NCBI RefSeq assembly: GCF_001887355.1
Contig: NZ_MPIN01000003.1
Span: 48,017 to 112,016, forward strand
Direction of reading: 5' to 3'
Length of the DNA stretch: 64,000 nucleotides
From: Cystobacter ferrugineus
GTDB lineage: Bacteria > Myxococcota > Myxococcia > Myxococcales > Myxococcaceae
Positions within the stretch are counted from its first letter, which is position 1; each line of letters opens with the position of its first letter. Under the pieces are notes generated by a model, which was not told where the DNA came from, ran no database searches, and saw only the letters and a list, made by a program, of their open reading frames with translations. The position numbers and the translations under genes are program-made. Positions 26,122 through 36,467 of the stretch are shown in pieces.

Positions 26122-29100
26122 TCAACCTCGTTTGTCTTTGTCGATCAGGTAGAGCACGCGCTTGGCGGGCAGGTACGAGGGATCGATCCCCAACAGCCGG
26201 ACCAACCGCTCGCGCACCGGGCCGGGACTGGAGGCGGCCTCCAACTCACCCAGCTTCACATCGGCCGCGTACAGCTTCGGGGCGAGCGCCACCGCCTCGC
26301 GCAGGGACTTGCGGGCGGGCTCCACCTGCTTGGAGTTGATCAGCACGAGCCCCTGGACGTAGTGGGCGAGCGCCACCTGGCGACCTCCCGCCACCGCGCG
26401 CGCGGCATGTCCCTTGGCGTCGTCCATGCTCTTGCGGTCCTTGCGGGCCAGGGCGAGCAGCGCGCGGAAGGAGGCCGCTTGAGCATTGCTGACGTCCACG
26501 TCGGACACCTTCTTGAACATCTTCTCCGCGGCCGCGCCTTCGCCCTGGTGGTAGCGCAGCAGCCCCTCGTAGAGGAAGGGCAGCAGGTCGTCATCCCCAC
26601 GGGCGATCCCCGCGATGGAGCCATCCAGGCCCTGGATGAGCTCTCCGGGGCGCATGTAGAAGGGCGTGAGGACGGGCCTCGGGGCGACCCGGTAGGGATC
26701 TCCCAGCAGCGCCTGGGCGAGCACCCGGAAGGCCTCTTCCCGGCGTCCGTCCTGGGCGGCGGCCACGCCCGCGAGCAACAGGGCGTCCGTGTGGCGCGGA
26801 TCGAGCTGGGCGGCCTCGGTGAAGATCGTCATCGCCTCGGCGGGCTTGCGCTCGAGCAGCCGCAGGCGGCCCTCGAGGATCTTCTCCAGGGCGGGCTCGC
26901 CCAGGTGGCCCTTGAGGACGGCGAGGTGGCTGGCGGCCTCGGAGGCGTCCTTGCGCGCCAGGGACACGAAGAAGAGCTGGAGATGGACCGCGGGGTTGTT
27001 CTTCTCCAGTTGCAGGGCCTCGCGGCTGGCCTTGGCCGAGGCCTCCAGGTTGTTGGCCAGGCGCTCGGTGATGGACAGGTGCAGCAGCAGCTCCGCGACC
27101 TGGCGCTGATCGTACTTGTCGCGGTTGTCCAGCATGCCGCGCAGGGCCTTCAACGCGGCCGGGAGGGCCCCCTCGGCCTGGTAGCGCATCACCGCGCTCC
27201 CCAGGAGCGTCTGGAAGTCGTTCGGAGCGGCCTTGAGCCGGGTCTCGTAGAGCTGGCGCGCCAGTTGCGGCTCACCCACCTCGAGGTAGATGCGCACCAG
27301 GGTGCTGATCGTCTCCCAATGCTCCGGGTCCTGCTCGAGCCGCTTCCGCAGACGGCCGATCGCCTCCGAGTAGTCTCCCGAGGACTCATCCAACAGCGCC
27401 CGGTAGTAGTGCACCCGCTCCAGATCCGACGAGATGGCCAGCGCGGACTCGAAGTGCTGGATGGCCAGCTCGCGGGAGGACGCCATGAAGGTGCGGCCCA
27501 TCACCAGGTGGGCCTCGGCCTTCTGCGTCCCGGTGCCCTCCTTGGTATCGGCGAGCACTTCCTCGGCGATCTTGCGCGCCTGCTCCAGGTTCCCCGACTC
27601 CTCGGGCTGGGCCAGCAGCAGGTTGGCGTGGGCGACCAGCAGATCGGCATTGCCTGGGGAGCGCTGCTCCGCGGCCTCGATGAGCGAGCGCGCTTCCTTG
27701 AAGCTCGTATCGTCCATCAGGGAGCCACGCCCCAGCGCGAGCGCCTGGACATAGCCGCCAATGGCCGCGTCACTCCTGGGATCGGCCAGCAGCGCGCGCT
27801 GGAACAGCTCCGCCGCTTGCGCGTAGGCGAAGCGTTGATCCTTGGCGAGCAGGGCCTGGCCCTCCTCGAGCAACCGCTGGCTGTCGCCCTCCTTGCTGTC
27901 GTTGTCCACGAACAGCAGCTGCCAGCGCGGCAACACGGCCGCCACCGCGGGAGGCAACGGCTCCGACGCGTCCGGCTTCTTCGGGGCCGACCCCGACCCC
28001 GACCCCGCCGCGGCCAGCGGCTTCTCCACGAGCGTCTTCACGTCGGGAGAGAGGAAGTACGCGGCCCCGCCCGCGCCAGCGAGCAACAACAGCACCACCA
28101 CGGCCACCAGCGGCCCCTTGCTCCGGCCACTGGACGCCGACACGGCCACCACGCCCGTGCGGGCGGCCGCGGCGCGCGCGGCGCTTCGAGGCTCGGGAGG
28201 CAACGGGGGAGCGGGGATGGAGCGCCCCGCATCGGGCATGGGAAACCCCGCGCCCGGAGCCCGACCCGGATCCGACCCGGACGAGTCCATGGGCGGCAGG
28301 TCGATGACCTCGACGGAGGGTGCCGCCTCCTGCCCGGTCGGGGGCGCGGACTTCTGGCCCCGGTGCCGGCAGTCCTCGCACGCGCCGAGCGCCTGATCGA
28401 AGGGATCCACGAGCGGCTTGCCACACTCACGGCATCCCTTGGCCACCGGAGCGGGAGCCGGTGCAGGAGCCGGAGCGGGCCTGACGGGCGCGGGCGCGGC
28501 GGCGGGAGCGGCGTCGGGGGGAGCCCCGAAGAAGTCGAGGAGGGGATCTCCCTCGGCCGCGGGCGCGGGTGCCGCCGCGGGAGGAGGCGCGTCGAAGCCC
28601 GGAGGGGCGTTGAAGTCGAACAGGGCGTCGTCCGACGGCTCCGGAGCAGGCTGGGGGGCGGGCTGAGGCACTGGCCTGGCCTGAGCGGCCGGCCGGGCGG
28701 GAGGAGGCGGCGCGGGAGGAGGCGCGTCGAAGCCCGGAGGAGCGTTGAAGTCGAACAGGGCGTCGTCCGACGGCTCCGGGAAGGCGGGGGTGGCCGGCGC
28801 GGCCTCCTGACGGGCCTGCGCGGCGGGCCTGGGGGCCGCTCTCGGAGGAGGTGGCGCGGGCGCGGGAGGAGGCGGCTCGGGCTCGTCGAACAGCAGGTCT
28901 CCCGAGGGAAGCGAGTAGCCCGGGGTGTGCTGCCGGCCCTCGTCCCCAGCATCGAGCGTCGGATTGGACGGCGAGGACTGGGTGAGCTCCCCGATGTCCC
29001 CGAACAGCGAGTCCTTGGAGGCGGGCGGAAAGGGCGACGGCGGAAGCCCGTCGGAGGGCGAGACATCATCCAACAGGGGGCCCGTGGGGACCTCGCCAGT

Positions 29101-29547
29101 CGTAGGGGACAGTTGGCTCAGGTCGCCAAACAGCTCGTCGGTGGACAGGGTCGTGGGACGCGACGAAGCCGCCGGCTTGGCAGCGGCGGCGGGCTTGGCG
29201 GCGGCAGCGGCAGGCCTGGCGGCGGCGGGCTTGGCGGCGGCGGGCCTGGCGGCGGCAGCAGCCGGCTTGGCGGCCGCGGCGGCAGGCTTGGCGGCCGCGG
29301 CGGCAGGCTTGGCGGCCGCGGCGGGCTTGGCGGTTGCGGCAGGCTTGGCGGCCGCGGCGGCGGGCCTGGCGGCCGCGGCGGGTTTGGCGGCCGGAGCGGG
29401 CTCCGGGGCGGGCTCCGAAACGGACTCCTCTCGCTTCACCAACTGCAGATGGCGGCAGCGTGGGCACTGCGCACGCACGCCCTTGGGGGTGATGACCCGG
29501 TCATCGATGGCGTAGGCCGCCGCGCATTTTTGGCAGGTAATCCGCAT
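26122..29547 (-). CDS. Large zinc-ribbon/TPR membrane protein
   Basis: An 1141-residue protein. Residues 1-35 are an MJ0042-type zinc ribbon (Cys5, Cys8, Cys28, Cys31; ITCQKCAAAYAIDD). Then come ~320 residues of Ala/Lys/Pro low complexity and repeated acidic PSDDALFDFNAPPGFDAPPP segments, a second four-Cys ribbon (CRECGKPL...GACEDC), one membrane helix (PLVAVVVLLLLAGAGGAAYF, ~490) and a ~600-residue region of TPR-like helical pairs. Topology: ribbons in the cytoplasm, TPRs outside. Similar architectures occur in myxobacterial gliding and envelope proteins, but I assign no specific role. It lies six bases after purH and one base before purD. Confidence 0.75.
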   Translation of the reverse strand: MRITCQKCAAAYAIDDRVITPKGVRAQCPRCRHLQLVKREESVSEPAPEPAPAAKPAAAARPAAAAAKPAATAKPAAAAKPAAAAAKPAAAAAKPAAAAARPAAAKPAAARPAAAAAKPAAAAKPAASSRPTTLSTDELFGDLSQLSPTTGEVPTGPLLDDVSPSDGLPPSPFPPASKDSLFGDIGELTQSSPSNPTLDAGDEGRQHTPGYSLPSGDLLFDEPEPPPPAPAPPPPRAAPRPAAQARQEAAPATPAFPEPSDDALFDFNAPPGFDAPPPAPPPPARPAAQARPVPQPAPQPAPEPSDDALFDFNAPPGFDAPPPAAAPAPAAEGDPLLDFFGAPPDAAPAAAPAPVRPAPAPAPAPAPVAKGCRECGKPLVDPFDQALGACEDCRHRGQKSAPPTGQEAAPSVEVIDLPPMDSSGSDPGRAPGAGFPMPDAGRSIPAPPLPPEPRSAARAAAARTGVVAVSASSGRSKGPLVAVVVLLLLAGAGGAAYFLSPDVKTLVEKPLAAAGSGSGSAPKKPDASEPLPPAVAAVLPRWQLLFVDNDSKEGDSQRLLEEGQALLAKDQRFAYAQAAELFQRALLADPRSDAAIGGYVQALALGRGSLMDDTSFKEARSLIEAAEQRSPGNADLLVAHANLLLAQPEESGNLEQARKIAEEVLADTKEGTGTQKAEAHLVMGRTFMASSRELAIQHFESALAISSDLERVHYYRALLDESSGDYSEAIGRLRKRLEQDPEHWETISTLVRIYLEVGEPQLARQLYETRLKAAPNDFQTLLGSAVMRYQAEGALPAALKALRGMLDNRDKYDQRQVAELLLHLSITERLANNLEASAKASREALQLEKNNPAVHLQLFFVSLARKDASEAASHLAVLKGHLGEPALEKILEGRLRLLERKPAEAMTIFTEAAQLDPRHTDALLLAGVAAAQDGRREEAFRVLAQALLGDPYRVAPRPVLTPFYMRPGELIQGLDGSIAGIARGDDDLLPFLYEGLLRYHQGEGAAAEKMFKKVSDVDVSNAQAASFRALLALARKDRKSMDDAKGHAARAVAGGRQVALAHYVQGLVLINSKQVEPARKSLREAVALAPKLYAADVKLGELEAASSPGPVRERLVRLLGIDPSYLPAKRVLYLIDKDKRG
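29160..29400. repeat. Low-complexity Ala/Lys/Pro coding repeats
   Basis: A 21-base unit encoding AAAKPAA-like heptads is repeated about ten times with small variations inside the zinc-ribbon/TPR gene. Further downstream, near 28585-28640 and 28720-28775, a ~60-base block encoding SDDALFDFNAPPGFDAPP is also present twice. Both are likely to vary in copy number between strains. Confidence 0.7.
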
Positions 29548-29553
29548 GAGGGC

Positions 29554-31098
29554 TCAGTGCCGGAAGTGTCTCACTCCCGTGAGAACCATTGCCATGCCAT
29601 GTTCATCCGCGGCGGCGATCAATTCCGCGTCGCGCACCGAGCCGCCGGGCTGCACCACGCAGGTGGCTCCGGCGCGGGCCGCCTCGTCGAGCCCGTCACG
29701 GAAGGGGAAGAAGGCGTCCGAGGCCACGGCACTGCCCTTGAGGGCCTCGCCGCCTCGCGCGGTGGCGATCTTCGCCGAGTCCACGCGGCTCGTCTGTCCG
29801 CCGCCCGCGGCCAGCAGCTTCTGGCCGTTGGAGAAGACGATGGCGTTGCTCTTCACGTGCTTGCACACCCGCCAGGCGAAGCGCAGGGCCTTCTCCTCCT
29901 CTGGAGTAGGAGCCCGCTTGCTGACCACCTTCCACTCCAGCGGCGGCTCCACCGCGTCCCGGTCGTGCACCACGAGGCCACCGGACACACTGCGCGCCTC
30001 GAGCTGCGCCCGGGGACGGGCCGTGGACGAGGCCAGCGCGGGGCCCGCCTCCAGCAGGCGCAGGTTCTTCTTGGCCGCGAGCAACTGCAGGGCCTCGGCC
30101 GAGTAGGACGGGGCGATGACGGCCTCGAGGAAGGTCTCCGCCAGGGCCTCGGCGCAGGCCCGGTCCACCTCGCGGTTGAGCGCCACGATGCCGCCAAAGG
30201 CGGACACCTCGTCGATGGCGCGCGCCGTGCGGTAGGCCGCCACCAGCGAGCCATCCAGCGCCACGCCGCAGGGCGTGTTGTGCTTGATGATGACCGCGCA
30301 GGGCTGCTCGGAGAACTCCAGCACCAGCCCCAGCGCCGCATCCAGGTCCAGGATGTTGTTGTAGGACAGCTCCTTGCCCTGCAGCACGCGCGAGAAGGCC
30401 ACGGTGGGCTCGGCGGGCGCGGCGTGCTCGCGGTAGAAGGCGCCGCGCTGGTGCGGGTTCTCCCCGTAACGCAGGCTCTGCACCTTCTGGTACGTGAGCG
30501 TCAGCTCCTGGGGGAAGGGCTCGGCGGCCTGCTCCGCCAGCCAGCCCGCGATGGAGGCGTCATAGGCGGCCGTGTGCGCGAAGGCCTTGCGCATGAGCCG
30601 CCGGCGCGTCTGCTCGCTCGTGGCGCGAGACGCCTCGAGCTCGGACAGCACGGCCGTGTAGTCCTCGGGGTCCACCACCACCGTCACGTGGCGGAAGTTC
30701 TTGGCCGAGGCGCGCACCATGGCCGGCCCGCCGATGTCGATCTGCTCGATGACATCGGCCTCGGGGGCGCCGGAGGCCACCGTCTGGCGGAAGGGGTAGA
30801 GGTTGACCGCCACGAGGGAGATGGGCGTGATGCCATGGGCGGCCATCTCCGCGCGATCCTCCTCCAGCTCCAGCCGGCCGAGGATGCCGCCATGGATGCG
30901 GGGGTGGAGCGTCTTCACCCGGCCGCCGAGGATCTCCGGGCTCTGGGTGTGCTCGGACACCTTCCGGGCGGGAACACCGGCCGCCTGGAGCGCCGCGAGC
31001 GTGCCTCCAGTGGACAGCAGTTCGAAACCGAGCCGCACGAGTCCTTGAGCAAAGGGAACCAGACCGCGTTTATCGGAGACGCTGAGGAGAGCCAGCAC
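29554..31098 (-). CDS. purH: Bifunctional AICAR transformylase/IMP cyclohydrolase
   Basis: A 514-residue enzyme catalysing the last two steps of IMP synthesis. N-terminal IMP cyclohydrolase (MGS-like) domain: [52 protein letters not shown] and [18 protein letters not shown]-terminal transformylase domain: [40 protein letters not shown] (catalytic Lys-His) and [10 protein letters not shown]. Start is GTG with GGAGG 11 bases upstream. It heads the compact purH-TPR-purD-lptFG-ligase run. A 9-bp perfect hairpin lies just upstream. Confidence 0.96.
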   Translation of the reverse strand: MLALLSVSDKRGLVPFAQGLVRLGFELLSTGGTLAALQAAGVPARKVSEHTQSPEILGGRVKTLHPRIHGGILGRLELEEDRAEMAAHGITPISLVAVNLYPFRQTVASGAPEADVIEQIDIGGPAMVRASAKNFRHVTVVVDPEDYTAVLSELEASRATSEQTRRRLMRKAFAHTAAYDASIAGWLAEQAAEPFPQELTLTYQKVQSLRYGENPHQRGAFYREHAAPAEPTVAFSRVLQGKELSYNNILDLDAALGLVLEFSEQPCAVIIKHNTPCGVALDGSLVAAYRTARAIDEVSAFGGIVALNREVDRACAEALAETFLEAVIAPSYSAEALQLLAAKKNLRLLEAGPALASSTARPRAQLEARSVSGGLVVHDRDAVEPPLEWKVVSKRAPTPEEEKALRFAWRVCKHVKSNAIVFSNGQKLLAAGGGQTSRVDSAKIATARGGEALKGSAVASDAFFPFRDGLDEAARAGATCVVQPGGSVRDAELIAAADEHGMAMVLTGVRHFRH

Positions 31099-31116
31099 GG
31101 GTTTGCGTGCCTCCGC

Positions 31117-31141
31117 CTAGAGGGAGAAGGCGTCCCTCTAG
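31117..31141 (-). promoter_or_regulatory. Perfect 9-bp hairpin upstream of purH
   Basis: CTAGAGGGA-GAAGGCG-TCCCTCTAG. It lies ~19 bp before the purH GTG and ~70 bp after the stop of the sigma-region-4 gene. It may end the upstream transcript or act in the purH leader; no purine-riboswitch features are visible. Confidence 0.45.
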
Positions 31142-31209
31142 CAACCACCCCCCGGGGTGTCAACGAAGCGACCGGCCCCGCATGGGCGCCGTGCTTCCCA
31201 GCCAGCACC

Positions 31210-31704
<495 letters not shown>

Positions 31705-31855
31705 GTCCCCTCCAAAGGATGAGTCCACTCTAACCCGTCCCCTGCCCTTCAGCCTATTGGGAATGCAGGTTTTCGTGACGTCCCGAGGGAGAACGCAGTG
31801 CTCGGAGCGTGATCACCAGTGAACAGTCACGCGCGCTCCGTCACAGCGAGCGGCC

Positions 31856-33817
31856 TCAGCGCCCGGGCAGGCGGAAGCTCTTCGTCGTCCGGGCGTTGGA
31901 GGTGATGGTGACCTTGGAGGAGTCGGAGTGAGCGGGGTGGACGAACTTCAAGAGGTAGGTGCCCGGAGCGAGTGACGTGCTCCAGGTCCCCTGGACCTCG
32001 CGCCTGACGAGCTTGCCATCCAGGTAGACGTCGGCATACGGGATGGCCTGGACGACGAGGGTCCCCTTGGCCTTCACGGCGGGCGCGGCCGGTGGGACTG
32101 CCTCGGAGGGCTGGACCGGCGCGGACGGCTCCGGTGCTCCCGCTGGGACGGCCGGCGCGCCCGTGGTCGGTGGAGCAACCACCACGGCGTCCTGGGCCGG
32201 AGGAGGGGCCGGGGGCGTCTCGGCTCCAGACCGGGAGGAGGGCTCGGCCACCTCCTTATTAGAGGCAGGAACAGGCGCGGACGCGGGAGCCTCCGGCGCG
32301 GACGGCGCGGTGGACGACCTCCACACCAGCCCTCCACCCAGGAGCACGAGGACGCCTACACCCAGACCCATCCATCCGGCCGTGCGTCCGCGGCTCGAGC
32401 TCGGGAGCGGACGCGCCACCTCGCCGGCCTGGGCCACGGCCGGAGCCGGCTCCAGGGCCTTCACCGACGACCCCTCTGAAGAGGGCGCGCCCACTGGCGG
32501 AAGGGAGCGCGAGTCCCTCACCGCGGGAAGCGGGGCCGCCGGGGTCGGCTGCGCCCGCGGGGAAGTGGCAACGGCCTTCGCCTCCTGCCCGCCCGGCGCG
32601 TCACGGGTGAGGACGAGGGTGGGCGCGGACACCAGGGACGCCTCGGGCTCGTTCCCCGGAGCGAGCCGCTGGGAGCCGGACGGAGTGCTTCCCGGCATCA
32701 CGGCGGTGGTTTCACGCGGGGCGGTGGGCGCGTTCCCGGCCTGGGGCTCGGGCGCCACCATGGAAGCGGAGGAAGCGGACGGTGACCCGGGGCGCTCGGG
32801 CGCGGGCTGTCCCGGTGCCACGGCGGTGCTGCCGGAGCGGTGGCGCTGGGAGCGGTCCTGCAGCACGGCCGGCGACAGCATGAACTGGGTGAGCGGCACG
32901 TCGAAGAGCCGCCGCACGAAGGTGCCCACGTCCGTGTCGTCCACGCTGGTGGCGCTGCGCAGCACGCACTGGGCCAGGGCGCGCTCCAGCTCTCCGGCCG
33001 ACTGGTAGCGCGCCGCCGGCTCCCGCTCCAGGGCGGTGCACACCACCTCGTTGAGCACCTCCGGCACGTCCGGATTGAGCCGGGCCGGCGGCACGATGAC
33101 GCTCTCCTGCACCGCCCGGAGCACGGCCACGTCCGACTCGCCGTCGAACAAGCGGCCTCCGGTGAGCATCTCCCAGAGCACCACGCCGAGCGCGAACACG
33201 TCCGTGCGCGCGTCCACCTCGTCCCCGCGCGCCTGCTCCGGGGCCATGTACGCGAACTTCCCCTTGAGCACGCCCGGCTGGGTGAGCTTGTTGCCCGCCT
33301 TGGCGATGCCGAAGTCCGTGAGCTTCACCGCCCCATCGAAGGACAGCAGCACGTTGTGCGGCGTGACGTCGCGGTGCACCAGTCCCAGCGTCTCGCCCTC
33401 GGGGGAGCGCGTGCGGTGCGCGTAGTGCAGACCGGCCGCCACCTGGGAGCCGATGTACGCCACCAGCACGGGGGGGATGCGGATGCCCTTCTCCCGGCAG
33501 CGCTTGCGCAGGTTCCACAGCGAGGTGCCACGCACGTACTCCATCGCCAGGTAGTACGTGTCCTCGTGCTTGTCGAAGTCGAAGATCTGCACCACGTTGG
33601 CGTGGTTGAGCCGCGAGGCCAGCCGCGCCTCCTGGATGAACATCCGCACGAAGCCCTCGTCGTCCGACAGGAACGAGCGCACGCGCTTGATGACGACTTC
33701 CTTCTCGAACCCCTCTGGCCCCCGGGCGGTGGCCAGATAGATCTCCGCCATGCCTCCCTCGGCGAGCTTGCTCTTGACGACGTACTTGCCAATGGGAGTG
33801 CCTGCTTCGAGGGTCAC
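31856..33817 (-). CDS. Membrane Ser/Thr kinase with PEGA domain
   Basis: A 653-residue protein. Kinase domain ~10-275: [12 protein letters not shown] loop, VVIKRV lysine, DFGIAKAG and [13 protein letters not shown]. The catalytic loop reads HRDVTPHN, with Thr where the loop lysine of HRDLKxxN normally is, a variant common in myxobacterial kinases. A long Pro/Ala/Ser linker precedes one membrane helix ([17 protein letters not shown], ~495). The extracytoplasmic C-terminus carries a PEGA domain ([20 protein letters not shown]...[13 protein letters not shown]), a surface-protein beta module. It lies 24 bp downstream of a second kinase of the same design, probably an old duplication. Confidence 0.88.
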   Translation of the reverse strand: MTLEAGTPIGKYVVKSKLAEGGMAEIYLATARGPEGFEKEVVIKRVRSFLSDDEGFVRMFIQEARLASRLNHANVVQIFDFDKHEDTYYLAMEYVRGTSLWNLRKRCREKGIRIPPVLVAYIGSQVAAGLHYAHRTRSPEGETLGLVHRDVTPHNVLLSFDGAVKLTDFGIAKAGNKLTQPGVLKGKFAYMAPEQARGDEVDARTDVFALGVVLWEMLTGGRLFDGESDVAVLRAVQESVIVPPARLNPDVPEVLNEVVCTALEREPAARYQSAGELERALAQCVLRSATSVDDTDVGTFVRRLFDVPLTQFMLSPAVLQDRSQRHRSGSTAVAPGQPAPERPGSPSASSASMVAPEPQAGNAPTAPRETTAVMPGSTPSGSQRLAPGNEPEASLVSAPTLVLTRDAPGGQEAKAVATSPRAQPTPAAPLPAVRDSRSLPPVGAPSSEGSSVKALEPAPAVAQAGEVARPLPSSSRGRTAGWMGLGVGVLVLLGGGLVWRSSTAPSAPEAPASAPVPASNKEVAEPSSRSGAETPPAPPPAQDAVVVAPPTTGAPAVPAGAPEPSAPVQPSEAVPPAAPAVKAKGTLVVQAIPYADVYLDGKLVRREVQGTWSTSLAPGTYLLKFVHPAHSDSSKVTITSNARTTKSFRLPGR

Positions 33818-33841
33818 GGCGGAGCGTCTCGGGGCTACGAG

Positions 33842-35806
33842 CTAGAACTTCACGACCACGGTGGTGTGCCGGTCAGGCTTCACCTCGACCCGCTGGGTGC
33901 GGCTTTCCTTCAGGTCCGGGTTCGAGAACCGGCATTCATACACACCGGCCTCGAGACTGATATCCCCGACTCCGGGCGCGGTCCCCAGGTTCCGCCCCCC
34001 ACACTTCACCTCGGCCCAGGAGCCCAGGGGCATCACCACGAAGCGCACCAGGCCCTTGCCCACCGGCGCGGGCGTGCGATCCACCTGCGAGGACACGCGC
34101 GGCTCGGGCTTGCGCGACTCGGACTTGCGCGGCTCGGGCAGGGGCTCCAGCCGCAGGGACTCCTCCTGCGAGGGGCCCTGCCCCACCGTCACCTTCCGGG
34201 TGAGTTCCTGGTAGCGGGGTGCCCGCGCCAGCACGACCAGCTCCTGCCCCGGCGTGGCGGACACCACCACCGGGGACTTCTCGTACGGCGTGCCGTCCAC
34301 CGTCAGCGCGGCCTGCTCGGGCGTCGCCTTCAAGGTGACCTGCACCAGGGCGGGCTTCGCGGGCGGAGCCTCGGCGGAAGCGGGCTCGGTGGGGGCGGAC
34401 TCGGCCGGAGTGGGTGGGGCGGGAGCGGGCTCGGTCGGCCGCGCCTCGACCGCCACGGGGGCCGACGGAGCGGCGGGAGGCGGAACGGGCCCGGAGCGCA
34501 GGGCCCACACGCCCCCGAGCAACAACCCCACCAGCACCCCCACGCCAACGATTCCCAGCACGGCGCGGCGGGAGGACCGGGACTCGGCAGGCGCGTGTTT
34601 CCCCGGAGCCCGGATCGCCGTCTCGGACAGAGCCTCCGCCTCGGACTCCTCCAGGGTGGGCTCGCCCGGAGACCGGCGCAGATCCACCGTGCGCTTGCGC
34701 TCCACCTCGACGCGCGGGTTGCTCAGGGAGGCACGCGGCGGGCGCGGCGGCACGCTGGCCGGGTCCGGACGCGGCGCGGCCATCGTCTCGATGGAGGATC
34801 TCCCGGTCCGATCCGGTGACTTCGGCGCGCCCGAGGGCGAGTGCGCCTCGGCCTCCTCCACGAGCACGTCTCCCAGCCGCGCTTCCTCGGCCAGGCGCGT
34901 GGCGTAGAGATCCTTCATGTAGGCCGCCACGTGCGCCGTGGACGAAGGCTGCGGATAGACGTCGAGCCACTTCTCCAGGGCCTGCTGCAGTTGCTGCGCC
35001 TCCGAGTACCGATCGCCCGGCTCGCGCGCCAGGGCCTTCATGACGATGGGATCCAGGTCCTTCGGCACGCGGGGGTTGGCCTGCGAGGGCGGGAGGACCT
35101 TGCACTCGATCACCGCCTGCAGCGTGATGACGTCGTTGGAGCGCTTGAACAGCCGCACCCCGGTGAGCAGCTCGTAGAGCACCACGCCCAGGGCGAAGAT
35201 GTCGCTGCGGCGGTCCACCTTCTCGCCCGCGGCCTGCTCGGGCGACATGTACGAGTACTTGCCCTTGAGCACGCCCGAGCGCGTCTCGGTGGCCTGGTCC
35301 GCCGCCTTGGCGATCCCGAAGTCCACCACCTTCGTGCGCCCCTCGAACGTCAGCAGGATGTTCTGCGGGGAGATGTCCCGATGGACGATGTTGAGCGGCT
35401 TGCCGTTCGCGTCCACCTTCTTGTGCGCATGGTCCAGGCCCGCGCACGCCTCGCTGAGCGCCCGGCACACGAAGGGCACCGGGATGAGCTGCCCGGTGCG
35501 CTCGGAGCGCTTCCACACCCGGCGCAGATCCTCTCCATGGATGTACTCCATGGCGATGAAGAAGCTGTCGTCCTGGGAGCCCAGATCGTAGATCTGCACG
35601 ATGTGGGGGTGATCCAGCCGGGCCGCGATGCGCGCCTCGTCCAGGAACATCTGGACGAATTCCTCATTGTCCGCCAGGTGCGGGAGGATGCGCTTGATGA
35701 CCAGCAGCCGATTCTGTCCCCGCTCACGCGCGAGGTAGATCTGCGCCATGCCGCCCGTGGCGATCCGTTTGAGGAGCTGGTATTTGCCGTAGCTCTCGAT
35801 TGACAC
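33842..35806 (-). CDS. Membrane Ser/Thr kinase with PEGA-like tail
   Basis: A 654-residue kinase; I start at GTG 35806 ([18 protein letters not shown]), six codons inside the longest frame, because the kinase domain begins directly. Motifs: [18 protein letters not shown], catalytic loop HRDISPQN (Ser replaces the loop Lys), DFGIAKAAD and [13 protein letters not shown]. After a Pro-rich linker there is a membrane helix ([19 protein letters not shown], ~445-465). The outer part has a PEGA-like module ([39 protein letters not shown]) and a second beta module at the end. It forms a tandem with the following kinase gene (24-bp spacer). Confidence 0.88.
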   Translation of the reverse strand: MSIESYGKYQLLKRIATGGMAQIYLARERGQNRLLVIKRILPHLADNEEFVQMFLDEARIAARLDHPHIVQIYDLGSQDDSFFIAMEYIHGEDLRRVWKRSERTGQLIPVPFVCRALSEACAGLDHAHKKVDANGKPLNIVHRDISPQNILLTFEGRTKVVDFGIAKAADQATETRSGVLKGKYSYMSPEQAAGEKVDRRSDIFALGVVLYELLTGVRLFKRSNDVITLQAVIECKVLPPSQANPRVPKDLDPIVMKALAREPGDRYSEAQQLQQALEKWLDVYPQPSSTAHVAAYMKDLYATRLAEEARLGDVLVEEAEAHSPSGAPKSPDRTGRSSIETMAAPRPDPASVPPRPPRASLSNPRVEVERKRTVDLRRSPGEPTLEESEAEALSETAIRAPGKHAPAESRSSRRAVLGIVGVGVLVGLLLGGVWALRSGPVPPPAAPSAPVAVEARPTEPAPAPPTPAESAPTEPASAEAPPAKPALVQVTLKATPEQAALTVDGTPYEKSPVVVSATPGQELVVLARAPRYQELTRKVTVGQGPSQEESLRLEPLPEPRKSESRKPEPRVSSQVDRTPAPVGKGLVRFVVMPLGSWAEVKCGGRNLGTAPGVGDISLEAGVYECRFSNPDLKESRTQRVEVKPDRHTTVVVKF

Positions 35807-35919
35807 AGTGCGACATGCCCCCACGGCGGAGACCCAGGGGCGCGGAGCACCCGGACAAGGGCCCCGAGCGTAAGCGGCCGCGCGCGGAGGGTCAAACCTC
35901 CTGTCATACTCTTCCCTGC

Positions 35920-36339
35920 CTACCCCCCACGGCGCACGGGCGAGCGGACCTGGCGGGTCTCGCGCATGAGCGCCTCCAGGTCGTCCAGGTGCCGCTGCAA
36001 CACGGGCATGAGCAGGGGGGCGGCATCCACCCGATCGAACAGGTCCAACACCCGGTCCACCTTCTGCTCGATCTCCGCGGCCCGGGCGGGGCTGATGCGG
36101 CGCAACAGCAGATCCACGCCCGCCTCCATGAGCACGCGCGCCACCGCGTCCCGGGACGTCAGGGGCTCGTCCTGCCGCCGCTGCCCCCCGCCCTTGATGA
36201 CGCGCAGGCCGCCAGCGGACGGCCGCACCGGGGACGGCGCGCGACGCCCGAGCGGCTGCCCGGAAGTGGAGTTGTCGTCGTGCTGTCGGGAACTCACGGA
36301 TGCCTCCTGCTGCCGAGATGCCCTCAGGGTACTCAGCAT
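35920..36339 (-). CDS. Small protein of unknown function
   Basis: 139 residues from ATG 36339 (MLSTLRASRQQEASVSS), chosen because GGAGG lies eight bases upstream. The first ~60 residues are basic and disordered; the rest is helical (LTSRDAVARVLMEAGVDLLLRRISPARAAEIEQKVDRVLDLFD, RHLDDLEALMRETRQ). No family recognised, no signal peptide. It lies ~110 bp upstream of the kinase pair in the same direction and could be transcribed with it. Confidence 0.65.
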   Translation of the reverse strand: MLSTLRASRQQEASVSSRQHDDNSTSGQPLGRRAPSPVRPSAGGLRVIKGGGQRRQDEPLTSRDAVARVLMEAGVDLLLRRISPARAAEIEQKVDRVLDLFDRVDAAPLLMPVLQRHLDDLEALMRETRQVRSPVRRGG

Positions 36340-36467
36340 GGGTAACCCTCCAATTTTCCGGTCAACCGCACAGACCGATCTGGAGCTGTAGCACCCGGGC
36401 CCGACATGTCCGCCGGAGGCCGATCTTCCGGCTCCGGCGGTCCCCCCATCCCCCGTCCCCCGCGCGC

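Noticed and set aside
29160..29400. Regular GC-rich repeats resembling a CRISPR or satellite
   Set aside because: The period is 21 bases, in frame, and encodes an Ala/Lys/Pro linker inside a long gene; there are no spacers.
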